In this document: one piece after another, positions 10,178 through 18,855 of the stretch
How the letters are laid out: each line of letters opens with the position of its first letter
Numbering within the stretch: position 1 is the first letter of the stretch
NCBI RefSeq assembly: GCF_029953305.1
Contig: NZ_JASBAN010000001.1
Location: 1,008,501-1,072,500 of the forward strand
Origin: Commensalibacter nepenthis
Lineage (GTDB): Bacteria > Pseudomonadota > Alphaproteobacteria > Acetobacterales > Acetobacteraceae
Direction: 5' to 3'
Length of the DNA stretch: 64,000 bases
Translations under genes and position numbers: made by a program
Notes under the pieces: generated by a model
The model's database searches: none
Seen by the model: only the letters and a program-made list of their open reading frames with translations
Told to the model about the DNA's origin: nothing

Positions 10178-10201
10178 TATTCGTTTACAGCATTTAGTTA
10201 T

Positions 10202-10234
10202 AAAAAAAGCCGATATAAATTATCGGCTTTTTTT
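10202..10234. terminator. Bidirectional intrinsic terminator between recA and ftsY
   Basis: The stem AGCCGATA (10208-10215) pairs with TATCGGCT (10221-10228). It is flanked by an A run on the left and a T run on the right, so it works for both converging transcripts. Confidence 0.85.
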
Positions 10235-10254
10235 ATTCAAAAGAATAAACTGAA

Positions 10255-11223
10255 TTACTCTGGATTTTTTTCTTCTACAACTTCAGTCGTTGAAACCTCT
10301 ACATTCGTATTTCCAACTAACCCTGCTGCAAATTCTTCTGCTGAAAAATCACGTAAATCTTCGGCTTTTTCACCAACGCCCACCGCATGAATAGGCAATT
10401 GGAATTGTTGAGCCAAGGCAATCACAATACCACCCCGTGCAGTACCATCTAATTTTGTAATCACCAGTCCGGACACATCCACCATTTCTTTGAAAATACG
10501 AACTTGCTCAATCGCATTTTGTCCTGTTGTCGCATCCAACACCAATAAAACGGAATGCGGAGCCGTCTCATCAAACTTCCGCATAACACGGATGATTTTA
10601 GCCAGCTCTTCCATCAATGCAGATTTATTATGTAAACGACCCGCCGTATCAACAAATAATAAATCTGCACCCTCATTCTTCGCACGCTTTAATGCTTCAA
10701 ACGCCAATCCCGCAGCATCCGCACCAGGTTTGCCAGAAATCACAGGGGCACCAACACGATTTCCCCAAATTTGTAATTGTTCAACCGCAGCAGCACGGAA
10801 CGTATCCCCTGCCACCATCATTGTTTTTAGTCCTTGATCGCCAAAAAACTTGGCCATTTTACCAATCGTTGTCGTTTTTCCAGTGCCATTTACCCCAACC
10901 ATCAAGACAACATGAGGTTTCAACTCTGGATTAGGTTTAAAAGAAACCGTTACAGGTTGTAAAACTTTTGCAATTTCTTTGGCCAACGCATCTTTGATTT
11001 CTGTATCTGTAACTTCAGCTCCGAAACGTGTTTTACGAAAAGTCTCAATTACATTTTCCGCAACCTCTGGACCAAAATCAGCTGCAATCAAAACTTCCTC
11101 TAATTGCTCCAAAGATTCTTCATCTAGTCGGCGTTTTGTAAAAACAGAAGTAAGGTTTGTTCCTAGTTTTTGTGTTGAACGGGATAAACCTTCTTTTAAC
11201 CGTGAAAAAAAACCGAGTGCCAT
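10255..11223 (-). CDS. ftsY: Signal recognition particle receptor FtsY
   Basis: GTPase that docks SRP-ribosome complexes at the inner membrane for co-translational insertion. The 322-residue protein has the N domain (residues 1-100) and then the G domain: P-loop GVNGTGKTTT near 114, DTAGR near 200 and TKLDGTARGG near 260. The long acidic A domain of enterobacterial FtsY is missing, as usual in Alphaproteobacteria. Last gene of the dapF-mtaB-ftsY operon; its ATG lies immediately after the mtaB stop codon, with no gap. Confidence 0.96.
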   Translation of the reverse strand: MALGFFSRLKEGLSRSTQKLGTNLTSVFTKRRLDEESLEQLEEVLIAADFGPEVAENVIETFRKTRFGAEVTDTEIKDALAKEIAKVLQPVTVSFKPNPELKPHVVLMVGVNGTGKTTTIGKMAKFFGDQGLKTMMVAGDTFRAAAVEQLQIWGNRVGAPVISGKPGADAAGLAFEALKRAKNEGADLLFVDTAGRLHNKSALMEELAKIIRVMRKFDETAPHSVLLVLDATTGQNAIEQVRIFKEMVDVSGLVITKLDGTARGGIVIALAQQFQLPIHAVGVGEKAEDLRDFSAEEFAAGLVGNTNVEVSTTEVVEEKNPE

Positions 11224-12483
11224 TTATCTTCTTTCCACTATGATACCATCAGAATTGCCCGAAATTACATGGGCAGAAATTATTTCACCTGGAGTTGCCA
11301 ACTCCCCTTGCAAAGTTGCAAACGCAAACTGTTCAGAGTGACCACGATCTGGTGTTTCCATTAATATATGAACTTCTTTACCAATCAATGATTCATGAAA
11401 AATTGTTGATGAATGAACACCCAATTCTCTTAATTTTGCCGCTCTTTCCTTACGCACAGTAACCGCAACTGCGGGCATTTGTGCTGCTGGCGTATCTTTA
11501 CGCTCGCTATAGGGGAACACGTGTAAATAAGGAAAGGCTTGTGCTTTTAAGAAATCATAGGTTTCTTGGAAATAACCATCATCTTCGGTTGGAAACCCTG
11601 CAATAATATCTACGCTTAAGCCAATATCAGGACGGACAGAGCGTAATTTTTGAACCAACTGATCCACATCTGCGGTCAGATGACGACGTTTCATGCGTTT
11701 TAAAATCATATCTGATCCTGCTTGAACAGATAAATGCAAATGAGGCATTAATCGAGGCTCTGTTGCCAACAATTCCCATAATGTCTCATCAAAACCAATA
11801 GGATCAATTGAGGATAACCTTAACCGTTGTAACCCTGGCACGGTTTTTAAAACAGCCTTACATAAATCCCCCAGAGCCAATTGATCGTCTTGATCACTTT
11901 TCCAAGAGGCAATATCAACCCCAGTTAAGACAACTTCTTTATAATCTTTCTCAACCAACGCTCTGGCTTGATCGATAACACCTGAAATCGTAACAGAACG
12001 TGAAGGTCCACGACCAAAAGGAATCACACAAAAAGTACAACGATGATCGCATCCTTGTTGAACTTGCACAAAAGCCCTTGTTCTGCCTGTAAATTCAGTG
12101 ACAACTTGAGCAGCTGTTTGTTTAACAGACATAATATCGGATACTTGATGACCTGAAGCAATTGCCTCATTTGTCCAATTTTCTGCCTGTAATTTATCTT
12201 CATTCCCCAAGACCTGAACCACACCAGGAAGCTCTGACCATTTTTGAGGGTTTAATTGTGCAGCACATCCTGTGACCACAATGCGCTTTTGGTCATCTTG
12301 ACGATTTAAACGTCGAATGGCTTGTCGTGCTTGGCGTTCTGCCTCGGCAGTTACCGCACACGTATTCACAACAACAACATCCCCCAACCCGTCTGCGTAC
12401 TGTCCCATTACTTCACTTTCATAACGGTTTAAACGACAGCCAAAGGTCAGAATTTCAGGTTTTTGCGGTGTCTTATCGCTCAT
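11224..12483 (-). CDS. mtaB: tRNA t6A37 methylthiotransferase
   Basis: Radical-SAM enzyme that adds a methylthio group to t6A37 of ANN-decoding tRNAs, giving ms2t6A. In the 419-residue protein the N-terminal UPF0004 domain carries Fe-S cysteines (GCRLNRYES near residue 15, NTCAVT near 41, and a later GCAAQ). The radical-SAM cluster motif CDHRCTFC lies near residues 146-153, and a TRAM-like C-terminus follows. The residue pattern after the cluster (VIPFGRGPSRS) favours MtaB over MiaB. It overlaps dapF by 4 nt and abuts ftsY, so translation is probably coupled. Confidence 0.92.
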   Translation of the reverse strand: MSDKTPQKPEILTFGCRLNRYESEVMGQYADGLGDVVVVNTCAVTAEAERQARQAIRRLNRQDDQKRIVVTGCAAQLNPQKWSELPGVVQVLGNEDKLQAENWTNEAIASGHQVSDIMSVKQTAAQVVTEFTGRTRAFVQVQQGCDHRCTFCVIPFGRGPSRSVTISGVIDQARALVEKDYKEVVLTGVDIASWKSDQDDQLALGDLCKAVLKTVPGLQRLRLSSIDPIGFDETLWELLATEPRLMPHLHLSVQAGSDMILKRMKRRHLTADVDQLVQKLRSVRPDIGLSVDIIAGFPTEDDGYFQETYDFLKAQAFPYLHVFPYSERKDTPAAQMPAVAVTVRKERAAKLRELGVHSSTIFHESLIGKEVHILMETPDRGHSEQFAFATLQGELATPGEIISAHVISGNSDGIIVERR

Positions 12484-13304
12484 AAAGGATAATTACCCAA
12501 ATCAAATTGACCTGTGAATGAAAAATGAACAGCACCCGTCATAAGCACATTGTTGGTTTCTTCATCCCATTCAATAATGAGGTTACCACCATCCATTTTG
12601 ACTTCGCAATAACGATCAGCAAACCCACGACGCACGGCATTCACCACAGAAGCACACGCCCCAGACCCACAAGCCAACGTCAATCCAGCCCCACGTTCCC
12701 AAACACGCACGCGCATGCTTTGACGATCCAACATTTGCACGAAACCAATATTCGCACCTTCGGCAAACAAAGGATCTTTTTCCAGCATCTTTCCGGAAAA
12801 TATAGGATCAACAGTTGATAAATCTTCAACAAAGAATGTCGCATGAGGATTTCCCATAGACACTGCTGCTGGGTCACCAGATAAAGGTAAATTCAATGTA
12901 TCCACATCACGAGATAATGGAATTTCTTGCCATTTCGTTCTGGGGTGTCCCATATTGACTTTCATCGTATGGTCATCAATGATTTCAACTGGCAATAAGC
13001 CTGCATTCGTTTGTAAGATAAATTTCTTACGTTGATATTTATGATGCAACCAGCCAGCAACACAACGTGACCCATTGCCACATGCACCAGCTTCATCACC
13101 ACCCTCGTTAAAAAACTGGACATAAATATCAGCGTTGCTGTCCTTTGGTTTAGAAAGAACGATTAATTGATCACAACCAATCCCATAACGACGATCACAT
13201 AATATTTTGATTCGACGTTCACTCAATTCAATATTATGAATAGAATTATCGATAATGACAAAATCATTGCCAATACCATGCATTTTATAAAAAGGAATGT
13301 TCAT
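12480..13304 (-). CDS. dapF: Diaminopimelate epimerase
   Basis: Interconverts LL- and meso-diaminopimelate for lysine and peptidoglycan synthesis, without cofactor. The 274-residue protein holds both catalytic cysteines, in GACGNGSRC (near residue 75) and LACGSGACAS (near 212), and starts with the family-typical FYKMHGIGNDFV. First gene of the dapF-mtaB-ftsY operon, an arrangement common in Alphaproteobacteria. The stop overlaps the mtaB start by 4 nt. Confidence 0.97.
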   Translation of the reverse strand: MNIPFYKMHGIGNDFVIIDNSIHNIELSERRIKILCDRRYGIGCDQLIVLSKPKDSNADIYVQFFNEGGDEAGACGNGSRCVAGWLHHKYQRKKFILQTNAGLLPVEIIDDHTMKVNMGHPRTKWQEIPLSRDVDTLNLPLSGDPAAVSMGNPHATFFVEDLSTVDPIFSGKMLEKDPLFAEGANIGFVQMLDRQSMRVRVWERGAGLTLACGSGACASVVNAVRRGFADRYCEVKMDGGNLIIEWDEETNNVLMTGAVHFSFTGQFDLGNYPL

Positions 13305-13379
13305 TATTCTTCTAAATACAGTTATAGACTATAAATTCAATTTACCAACAAATTATAAAAAGCGCTAACTTTTTACATC

Positions 13380-14015
13380 ATGAACCACTTAAAAGATTTT
13401 CATCCGCGATCTTTCGACATTGCAAGCAACGAAAGTGACCTTCAATATTATACAAAGCACTCTGTTCCTCCTATGCTGGATCAAGGTGGTTATAAGGCAG
13501 TCGAAGCCTTATATCACACTCTGATACAAGAAAGCGATACTATTCTTGACCTAATGTGTGGTGCGGACAGCCATTTACCAACAAATGCGACCTATCAAAA
13601 CCTCATTGGTATTGATTTAAATCCGCAAGCATTAAAAGAAAATACTGCCCTAACTCGCAAAATTACACAAGATATTAACGATAAAACAGATCTGCCTTTG
13701 AAAGATAATAGCGTTGATTATCTTTGTTTATGCTGTGTATTTGAATATCTGCGTCATCCGTTTGCCACACTAGAGGAATGCTTACGCATCTTAAAACCTA
13801 GTGGTCGGATCATTATTTCTTTTACCACCCGATTTTTGCCTTTACGTGCCACGGCTTTGTGGCAAGCGTTAGAGAGTCAAGATCGTCAAGGGTTGGTCAA
13901 AGTATTGTTGACCCGCGCAGGCTTTACCGACTGCGACCAAGGTGAAGTCTATCCACCCGAAGATCAAAGCGTGTGGAAAGATCCGATTTATAGTGTGGTG
14001 GCGAGGAAAGCTTAA
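13380..14015 (+). CDS. Class I SAM-dependent methyltransferase, substrate unknown
   Basis: The 211-residue protein has the Rossmann-type methyltransferase core: a motif I variant ILDLMCGADSH near residues 57-67, acidic IGIDLN at the end of strand 2, DNSVDYLCLCCVFEYL as motif II and ILKPSGRIIISF as motif III. Motif I lacks the usual GxGxG (it reads MCGAD), as in some Methyltransf_11 proteins. It stands alone on the plus strand, with a palindromic IS-derived element 17 bp after its stop. The substrate cannot be inferred. Confidence 0.75.
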   Translation: MNHLKDFHPRSFDIASNESDLQYYTKHSVPPMLDQGGYKAVEALYHTLIQESDTILDLMCGADSHLPTNATYQNLIGIDLNPQALKENTALTRKITQDINDKTDLPLKDNSVDYLCLCCVFEYLRHPFATLEECLRILKPSGRIIISFTTRFLPLRATALWQALESQDRQGLVKVLLTRAGFTDCDQGEVYPPEDQSVWKDPIYSVVARKA

Positions 14016-14032
14016 AACTCATATTATGAAAA

Positions 14033-14101
14033 TGTAAGAATTGATCGCGTTGTTTACAGTGATATGGAATATTACTGTAAACAACGCGATCAATTCTTAC
14101 A
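14033..14101 (+). mobile_element. 69-bp palindromic MITE derived from the IS at 60689-61560
   Basis: A perfect 28-bp inverted repeat (14033-14060 and 14074-14101) surrounds a 13-nt centre. The ends begin TGTA and end TACA like the IS ends. From the left end through the inner CTGTAA it copies the first 48 bp of the IS with few differences, then jumps straight to the right end. Its length equals the 872-bp IS minus the 803 bp between the two CTGTAA repeats. It lies between convergent genes and could fold as a strong RNA hairpin. Confidence 0.85.
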
Positions 14102-14106
14102 AATAA

Positions 14107-14138
14107 GAAAAGCTCTTTTTAATCAGGGCTTTTCTTTT
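14107..14138. terminator. Intrinsic terminator between the methyltransferase and lyxose isomerase genes
   Basis: GAAAAGC (14107-14113) pairs with GCTTTTC (14128-14134), followed by TTTT. It begins 5 nt after the end of the MITE and separates convergent transcripts. Confidence 0.6.
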
Positions 14139-14147
14139 GTTCAATAT

Positions 14148-14831
14148 TTATTTAGCGTTGGGATATTCTGTGCATAACAAACGATAAGGTGCTTCGTCCT
14201 CTTCAATTTTTGGAAAACGCCCCATTTCTTCATAAAAACGATTATCATGTTCATCATCATTACACATGGAAACTTCGCCAAGTAAAACAGGCCCCGTTCC
14301 TTTTTTAATCTCAAAATCATGATACATATAAGGATAAACAGTAATGCTTTCCCCTGGTGTTAATTTGACCTGAGAACCTGCTGGAACTTCTCTTTCACGA
14401 CCATCACAGTGAACTTTGACTGGATTGACTTTATCCAATTCTCCATCTTTGGTAGAATTATACACACGAATTAAGACATTCCCACCACCACGATTAATAA
14501 TGTCTTCCATCTTGTTCCAATGGAAATGCATAGGGGAATATTGACTTTCTTCTAAATAAAGTAATTTCTCTGCATATGTTTTCGTATATTTTTTATTTTT
14601 TAAATTACCATTCCGTAATGTTATTAATGAAAAGCCAATCTTGTTAAAATCCCCTTTGCCATAATCTGTGACATCCCAGCCTAATAAATTATCGCGAATC
14701 TCATCATATTCATGGTTTTTATCCGCCCAATCTTTGGGGGTAAAATGACAAAATGGTGGCAAAGAAAAGCCAACTTTTTCAATCATTCCTTCCATTGCTT
14801 TGATCGCACGATTAATTTCTGAGCGTTTCAT
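14148..14831 (-). CDS. D-lyxose/D-mannose ketol-isomerase (cupin)
   Basis: The 227-residue cupin-fold protein matches D-lyxose isomerase, which interconverts D-lyxose with D-xylulose and D-mannose with D-fructose using a divalent metal. Metal ligands are visible in MHFHWNKMEDI (two His and one Glu) and in the second cupin motif PYMYHDFEI. The Shine-Dalgarno GGAGT lies 6 nt before the ATG. Single gene. The family assignment is from the overall pattern; the preferred sugar is not certain. Confidence 0.85.
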   Translation of the reverse strand: MKRSEINRAIKAMEGMIEKVGFSLPPFCHFTPKDWADKNHEYDEIRDNLLGWDVTDYGKGDFNKIGFSLITLRNGNLKNKKYTKTYAEKLLYLEESQYSPMHFHWNKMEDIINRGGGNVLIRVYNSTKDGELDKVNPVKVHCDGREREVPAGSQVKLTPGESITVYPYMYHDFEIKKGTGPVLLGEVSMCNDDEHDNRFYEEMGRFPKIEEDEAPYRLLCTEYPNAK

Positions 14832-14922
14832 TGGGGTTACTCCTTGATATTTCTTTAAAAAAAACTTATTATGTAGTAATATCTACAAAATAATTTAATC
14901 TATCACATTTTGGCAAAATCGA

Positions 14923-15057
14923 TTATACACAAAAAAGCCAAAATATTTCATATGACATCTCAGGTTTTAATGTATTTGACTGCTCCCACCCATAATCCTG
15001 CTTTTGCATTTGACGATCACCTCTCCTTGGATCATCACTTTTATCATAGTGACTCAT
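14923..15057 (-). CDS. Possible 44-residue protein
   Basis: An ATG-started frame of 45 codons lies upstream of the lyxose isomerase on the same strand. The product is rich in Asp, Lys, Gln and Arg at the N-terminus (MSHYDKSDDPRRGDRQ) and ends hydrophobic (EIFWLFCV). Composition looks more protein-like than the opposite strand, but there is no good Shine-Dalgarno and no recognised family. It could be a small gene or the remnant of one. Confidence 0.25.
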   Translation of the reverse strand: MSHYDKSDDPRRGDRQMQKQDYGWEQSNTLKPEMSYEIFWLFCV

Positions 15058-15116
15058 CCACTTATGTCTCTCTTTTCTTAAATTTTAAGAATAAATAAAC
15101 TTTATCGGATTTTTAG

Positions 15117-17042
15117 ATGCCGTTTACACAAATTAATTCCTCACTTGCTCACGCTCTTGAAAATAAGGGTTACAAATCATTAACCCCCGTTCAGCAAGCT
15201 GTTTTAGAACAACAAGATCCTCATCAAGATCTGTTGGTTTCTGCACAAACAGGATCAGGAAAAACCGTAGCTTATGGTATTGCTATGGCCCCAACTCTTT
15301 TGGGAAACAAAACACATTTTAATGCACCCAGTGCACCTCAAGCGCTGATTATTGCGCCTACCCGTGAGCTTGCGCTACAAGTTCATCAAGAGCTTACTTG
15401 GCTCTATGCAGATACAAATGCAAAAATTATTACTTGTATTGGTGGAATGAACGTTCGCAAAGAATCTTTTGCATTGGAACGTGGATGCCATATTGTGGTT
15501 GGAACACCAGGTCGTTTATGTGACCATGTTCGTCGTCGTCACCTAGATTTATCTGACCTAAAAGTGATGGTTCTAGATGAAGCTGATGAAATGCTTGATC
15601 TTGGTTTCCGTGACGAGCTAGAGGAATTATTATCTGCTTGTGCGAATGAACACAGAACGTTGTTATTCTCTGCAACCATTGATAAAGCAATTGAATCATT
15701 AGCAAAACGTTATCAAAATAATGCCATTCGTATTAATACTGTTTCAACTGCACAACATATCGATATTGAATACCATGCGGTTGTGACACACCCCAAAGAG
15801 GTCGATAACGCCGTTGTCAACTTATTACGATATATTGACAGCCCAACAGCAATGGTGTTTTGTGCAACTCGCGAATTAGTCCGCCATATGCAATCTGCTT
15901 TGATTGAACGTGGATTCTCTTGTGCTGCTTTATCTGGTGATTTGGGACAAGAAGAACGTACCCAAGCTATTAAAAGCCTGCGCACAGGTCAAGTTCGCGT
16001 TTGTGTCGCAACCGACGTTGCAGCACGTGGTCTAGATTTACCCACACTAGATTTAGTTATTCATGCAAGTTTGCCAACCAATCATGCAACCTTACTTCAT
16101 CGTTCAGGACGTACAGGACGTGCAGGACGTAAAGGTGTTTGTGCATTAATCGTTCCAAACAGCCAACGTAACCGCGCCGAACAATTATTACGCAAAGCCA
16201 AAGTGGCTGCTACGTGGGAAATTGCTCCGAGCATTACCGCTATTCGTGAAAAAGATAATGAACGTTTGTTAAATCATCCTTCTTTATTAAACAGTAAAGA
16301 AATATTGGGTGAAGACCAAGCTCTTATTGACCAACTTGCGTCTCAATTCTCTACGGCTGATTTAGCCAATGCAGTTATTTCTTTGTATCGTTCTACCATT
16401 CCTAACCCTGAAGAAATTACTCCAATCTCTCTGGAAAATAGACGATCTTCTGGTTCCGATAGAGAAAGATCAAGAGATGGCAGAAGTCGTGACCGTGATG
16501 GTCGTTCTGATTCTCATTCTTTTGAATCTGGCAGTTGGTATGAAATGCCTGTTGGACGCAGTGATAATGCAGATCCAAAATGGTTAATTCCAATGCTTTG
16601 TAAAATTGCAAATATTCAGAAAAAAGATATTGGTTCTATTCGTATTTCTGACAGAGCAACCAAATTTGAAATTGCCGCTGATAAAGTTGCTGACTTTAAT
16701 AAGTCTATTTCAAGAATCAAAGATGATGAAGTCCAAATCTCTCCATCCACCCCTGTTGCTCCTTCTGAAGGAAGAAGAGAGGGTGGTTACAAAGGCCGTG
16801 GCGGTAGTGACCGCAGAAGAGATGGCGGCGGCGGGAATGGTCGTAGCGGATACGGTGGCGGCAGAGGCCGTGATAAAGAAAGAGGTGAAAGAGGCGCAGA
16901 AACAGGCGAAAGAAGAGAAAGAAGTGGTAGCGGCGGTCGCGGAAGATCAGAAGGTGAACGTTCTGGTAAAAGAAGACCTTCTGCTGCTGCACCATCTGCT
17001 GCAAGAGGAAGTGCTAGTTCTTCTAGAAAAAGAAGAAAATAA
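15117..17042 (+). CDS. DEAD-box RNA helicase with DbpA-type RNA-binding domain and RGG-like tail
   Basis: ATP-dependent RNA helicase, probably for ribosome assembly or mRNA turnover. In the 641-residue protein the Q-motif region and SAQTGSGKT lie near residue 41, PTRELALQ near 83, DEAD near 154, SAT near 185, and HRSGRTGRAGRKG near 327. A DbpA-like domain (about 475-545) recognises RNA. The last 90 residues are an Arg/Gly/Ser-rich tail. The layout matches DeaD/CsdA relatives, which often help in the cold. It is transcribed alone and ends at a 15-bp terminator. Confidence 0.93.
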   Translation: MPFTQINSSLAHALENKGYKSLTPVQQAVLEQQDPHQDLLVSAQTGSGKTVAYGIAMAPTLLGNKTHFNAPSAPQALIIAPTRELALQVHQELTWLYADTNAKIITCIGGMNVRKESFALERGCHIVVGTPGRLCDHVRRRHLDLSDLKVMVLDEADEMLDLGFRDELEELLSACANEHRTLLFSATIDKAIESLAKRYQNNAIRINTVSTAQHIDIEYHAVVTHPKEVDNAVVNLLRYIDSPTAMVFCATRELVRHMQSALIERGFSCAALSGDLGQEERTQAIKSLRTGQVRVCVATDVAARGLDLPTLDLVIHASLPTNHATLLHRSGRTGRAGRKGVCALIVPNSQRNRAEQLLRKAKVAATWEIAPSITAIREKDNERLLNHPSLLNSKEILGEDQALIDQLASQFSTADLANAVISLYRSTIPNPEEITPISLENRRSSGSDRERSRDGRSRDRDGRSDSHSFESGSWYEMPVGRSDNADPKWLIPMLCKIANIQKKDIGSIRISDRATKFEIAADKVADFNKSISRIKDDEVQISPSTPVAPSEGRREGGYKGRGGSDRRRDGGGGNGRSGYGGGRGRDKERGERGAETGERRERSGSGGRGRSEGERSGKRRPSAAAPSAARGSASSSRKRRK

Positions 17043-17094
17043 CACTATCTTCTAGCCTTTGAAACCAGTGTTGGTTTCAGAGTTTATCTAATAA

Positions 17095-17130
17095 AAAAAG
17101 CCATCTATAAAAATCTATAGATGGCTTTTT
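17095..17130. terminator. Strong intrinsic terminator after the DEAD-box helicase gene
   Basis: A perfect 15-bp stem (17095-17109 with 17116-17130) around AAAATC has A-rich left and T-rich right flanks and a CCATC core. Confidence 0.88.
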
Positions 17131-17132
17131 AT

Positions 17133-17524
17133 TTAGAATATTAATTCATCATTAGCACTCTGGTGGCAAATATCCCAAAGGTTAATGATGATATTCTTGT
17201 TAAAATAGTGTTTTTCTAAACTATCTATATTATTTATCCCCTGTTCTGCTGTCACTTTTATAAACTGCTCTATATCAGCCTTGGCTTTTTATCTGATTGT
17301 TTGGAATATTTTGTTTTACGTTGATGTTATTGCATTCCTATAAAGTCATTAAAATTGGTCTTCATTTGCCTACAATACGTGTTGCATATATATTTTGATC
17401 TTGCACAGACATTCGTTTAAATTTTTCTATGTCATACTCACTATTAAAAATTTAGTTTTAAGTCATGAGAACCAACAAAGCTTAATAAAGCAAAAACTAC
17501 ACCGAAAAATATTTTACGATCTAC
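17133..17524 (-). pseudogene. Eroded small secreted-protein gene
   Basis: Reading the minus strand and switching frames gives a continuous-looking product. A signal-peptide-like start (RKIFFGVVFALLSFVGS, about 17462-17520) runs into a stop. A middle part (EYDIEKFKRMSVQDQNIYAT, around 17380-17440) follows. A C-terminal piece of 51 codons begins KADIEQFIKVTAEQGINN and ends SANDELIF at the stop 17133-17135. At least two frameshifts or stops separate them and no start codon remains. The original protein was probably about 130 residues. The family is not recognised. Confidence 0.5.
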
Positions 17525-17571
17525 CTAAAAATTTTTATACAAGATATTCATTTTTATCGCTAAAACCCTCA

Positions 17572-17600
17572 TAAAAAAAAGACCTATTTTATAGGTCTTT
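17572..17600 (-). terminator. Intrinsic terminator of the 17648-18100 gene
   Basis: AAAGACCTA (17578-17586) pairs with TAGGTCTTT (17592-17600). Read on the minus strand, the stem is followed by a run of T residues, as expected for the end of the secreted repeat-protein transcript. Confidence 0.75.
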
Positions 17601-17647
17601 GAAGCAATATCTATTGATATATTTTGTAATCGTTTGATCTATTTTGG

Positions 17648-18100
17648 TTATTGTGGTTTCACATTTTGAATTTGCGCACCCATTTGCTGTTGTGCTTTTT
17701 CCATATAAGCCTTTTTCTGAGCTGGGGTCATTTTATTAAAACGTTCCATTTCAGCTTTCGCTTTTACTCTTGCTGCTTCGAGAGCTGTTTTTTGTTCTGG
17801 CGTTAAATTCTTTGAAATACGATCAAATTGTTCATCAGCTTGTTTTTGAGCTTTTTCCATATAGGCTTTTTGTTCTGCTGGGGTCATTTTATTAAAACGA
17901 TCCATTTCAGCTTGAGCTTTTGTCTGAGCTGCAACAAATTCTTTTTGCTGTTCTGCCGATAGTTTAGGCATTTGTTGTTGCTTTGCAGAAGGAGAGGAAG
18001 AGGATTCTTGACTCTGAGCTTGAGAAGAAACGGTGCTAATAGTTACAAAAGCACTGAAAACACCAGCTAGAAGTATCGCATGTTTTGATAACTTTGTCAT
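17648..18100 (-). CDS. Secreted protein with two AEM-RFNKMTPA repeats
   Basis: About 150 residues. A signal peptide ends near SSQAQS, and a Ser/Gln-rich stretch is followed by two copies of a repeat of about 26 residues containing RFNKMTPA and KAYMEKAQ (one near 68-95, one near 113-140). A Spy/CpxP-like LTPEQKTAL lies between them. The rest is predicted helical and charged. The ATG at 18100 is preferred over the TTG two codons upstream. It is next to another exported helical protein on the same strand with a similar signal peptide (SAF-x-SQA). A periplasmic chaperone- or stress-type role is possible but unproven. Confidence 0.7.
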   Translation of the reverse strand: MTKLSKHAILLAGVFSAFVTISTVSSQAQSQESSSSPSAKQQQMPKLSAEQQKEFVAAQTKAQAEMDRFNKMTPAEQKAYMEKAQKQADEQFDRISKNLTPEQKTALEAARVKAKAEMERFNKMTPAQKKAYMEKAQQQMGAQIQNVKPQ

Positions 18101-18223
18101 AAACAATTACCTTATAAAGTAGAATGAGAACAAAAATTCGAAATGAATATCAGATCAGCTTTATTGAAAAACCTTGTTCTTTCAATAGAAAAATAAGGTT
18201 TTTCAAATTTTATTTCTGTATAA

Positions 18224-18718
18224 CTAGCGACCAAAAGGACTTGATAGATCTTTAACATCACGTTTTGTGTTATTTTTCAAATCTTTCCATTGTTGACGTT
18301 GTTCTTTTTGTCTTTGTAAAGATTGTTCTTTTCTATCTTCCATATTTTTTTTGAACTGATTTTTCTTATCTTCGAATTGCTTTTTTTGATCTTTTAATGG
18401 ATCTTTATAATGATCTAATTGTTCTTGTCTTTGTTTTTTGTCAGCTTCAAGTTTATCTTTGAATTCTTTCTTTTGATTTTCTAAACGCTCTTTTTGATCT
18501 TTACCCATGTTCTTATAACGATCTATTTGATCTTGCTGCTTTTGCATACGATCTTGAACGTTTTTATTATGTTCTGTCATTTTATTATGTAGATTATCTT
18601 CTCTTTGTTGTAAATTTTGTAATACACCTTGTGCCTTTGCTTGAGAAGCAGCACCCACAGCAATAAATGCACTAAACAGGCTTGCTGATAATATAATTTT
18701 TTTTGATGTCATTTTCAT
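18224..18718 (-). CDS. Exported Lys/Gln-rich coiled-coil protein
   Basis: The 164-residue protein has a signal peptide (IILSASLFSAFIAVGAASQAK) cleaved near KAQ. The rest is almost entirely Lys, Gln, Asp, Glu and Arg in heptad-like order with repeated KDQKKQFEDKK-type units, so a long highly charged periplasmic helix is expected. AAGGT lies about 9 nt before the ATG. Its signal sequence resembles that of the downstream repeat protein, suggesting related origin or common export. No family is recognised. Confidence 0.7.
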   Translation of the reverse strand: MKMTSKKIILSASLFSAFIAVGAASQAKAQGVLQNLQQREDNLHNKMTEHNKNVQDRMQKQQDQIDRYKNMGKDQKERLENQKKEFKDKLEADKKQRQEQLDHYKDPLKDQKKQFEDKKNQFKKNMEDRKEQSLQRQKEQRQQWKDLKNNTKRDVKDLSSPFGR

Positions 18719-18855
18719 AACTTAAATACCTTATTCTTTAATGAAGTTGTGCCTAGGAAAGTCTATAATTTGGGCGACAATATGGCACTCTTGTAACAAA
18801 TTCTATAAATTCATATCAACCTATCCAGAACAATTACGATTATAAATTACTAAAG

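Noticed and set aside
14910..15098. A 62-codon plus-strand frame upstream of the helicase
   Set aside because: Its start is TTG with no ribosome binding site and its His-rich composition is what the opposite-strand Asp-rich frame would give.
16606..17055. Long alternative frames over the 3' end of the DEAD-box gene
   Set aside because: They are shadows of the Arg/Gly/Ser repeat codons of the real helicase tail.
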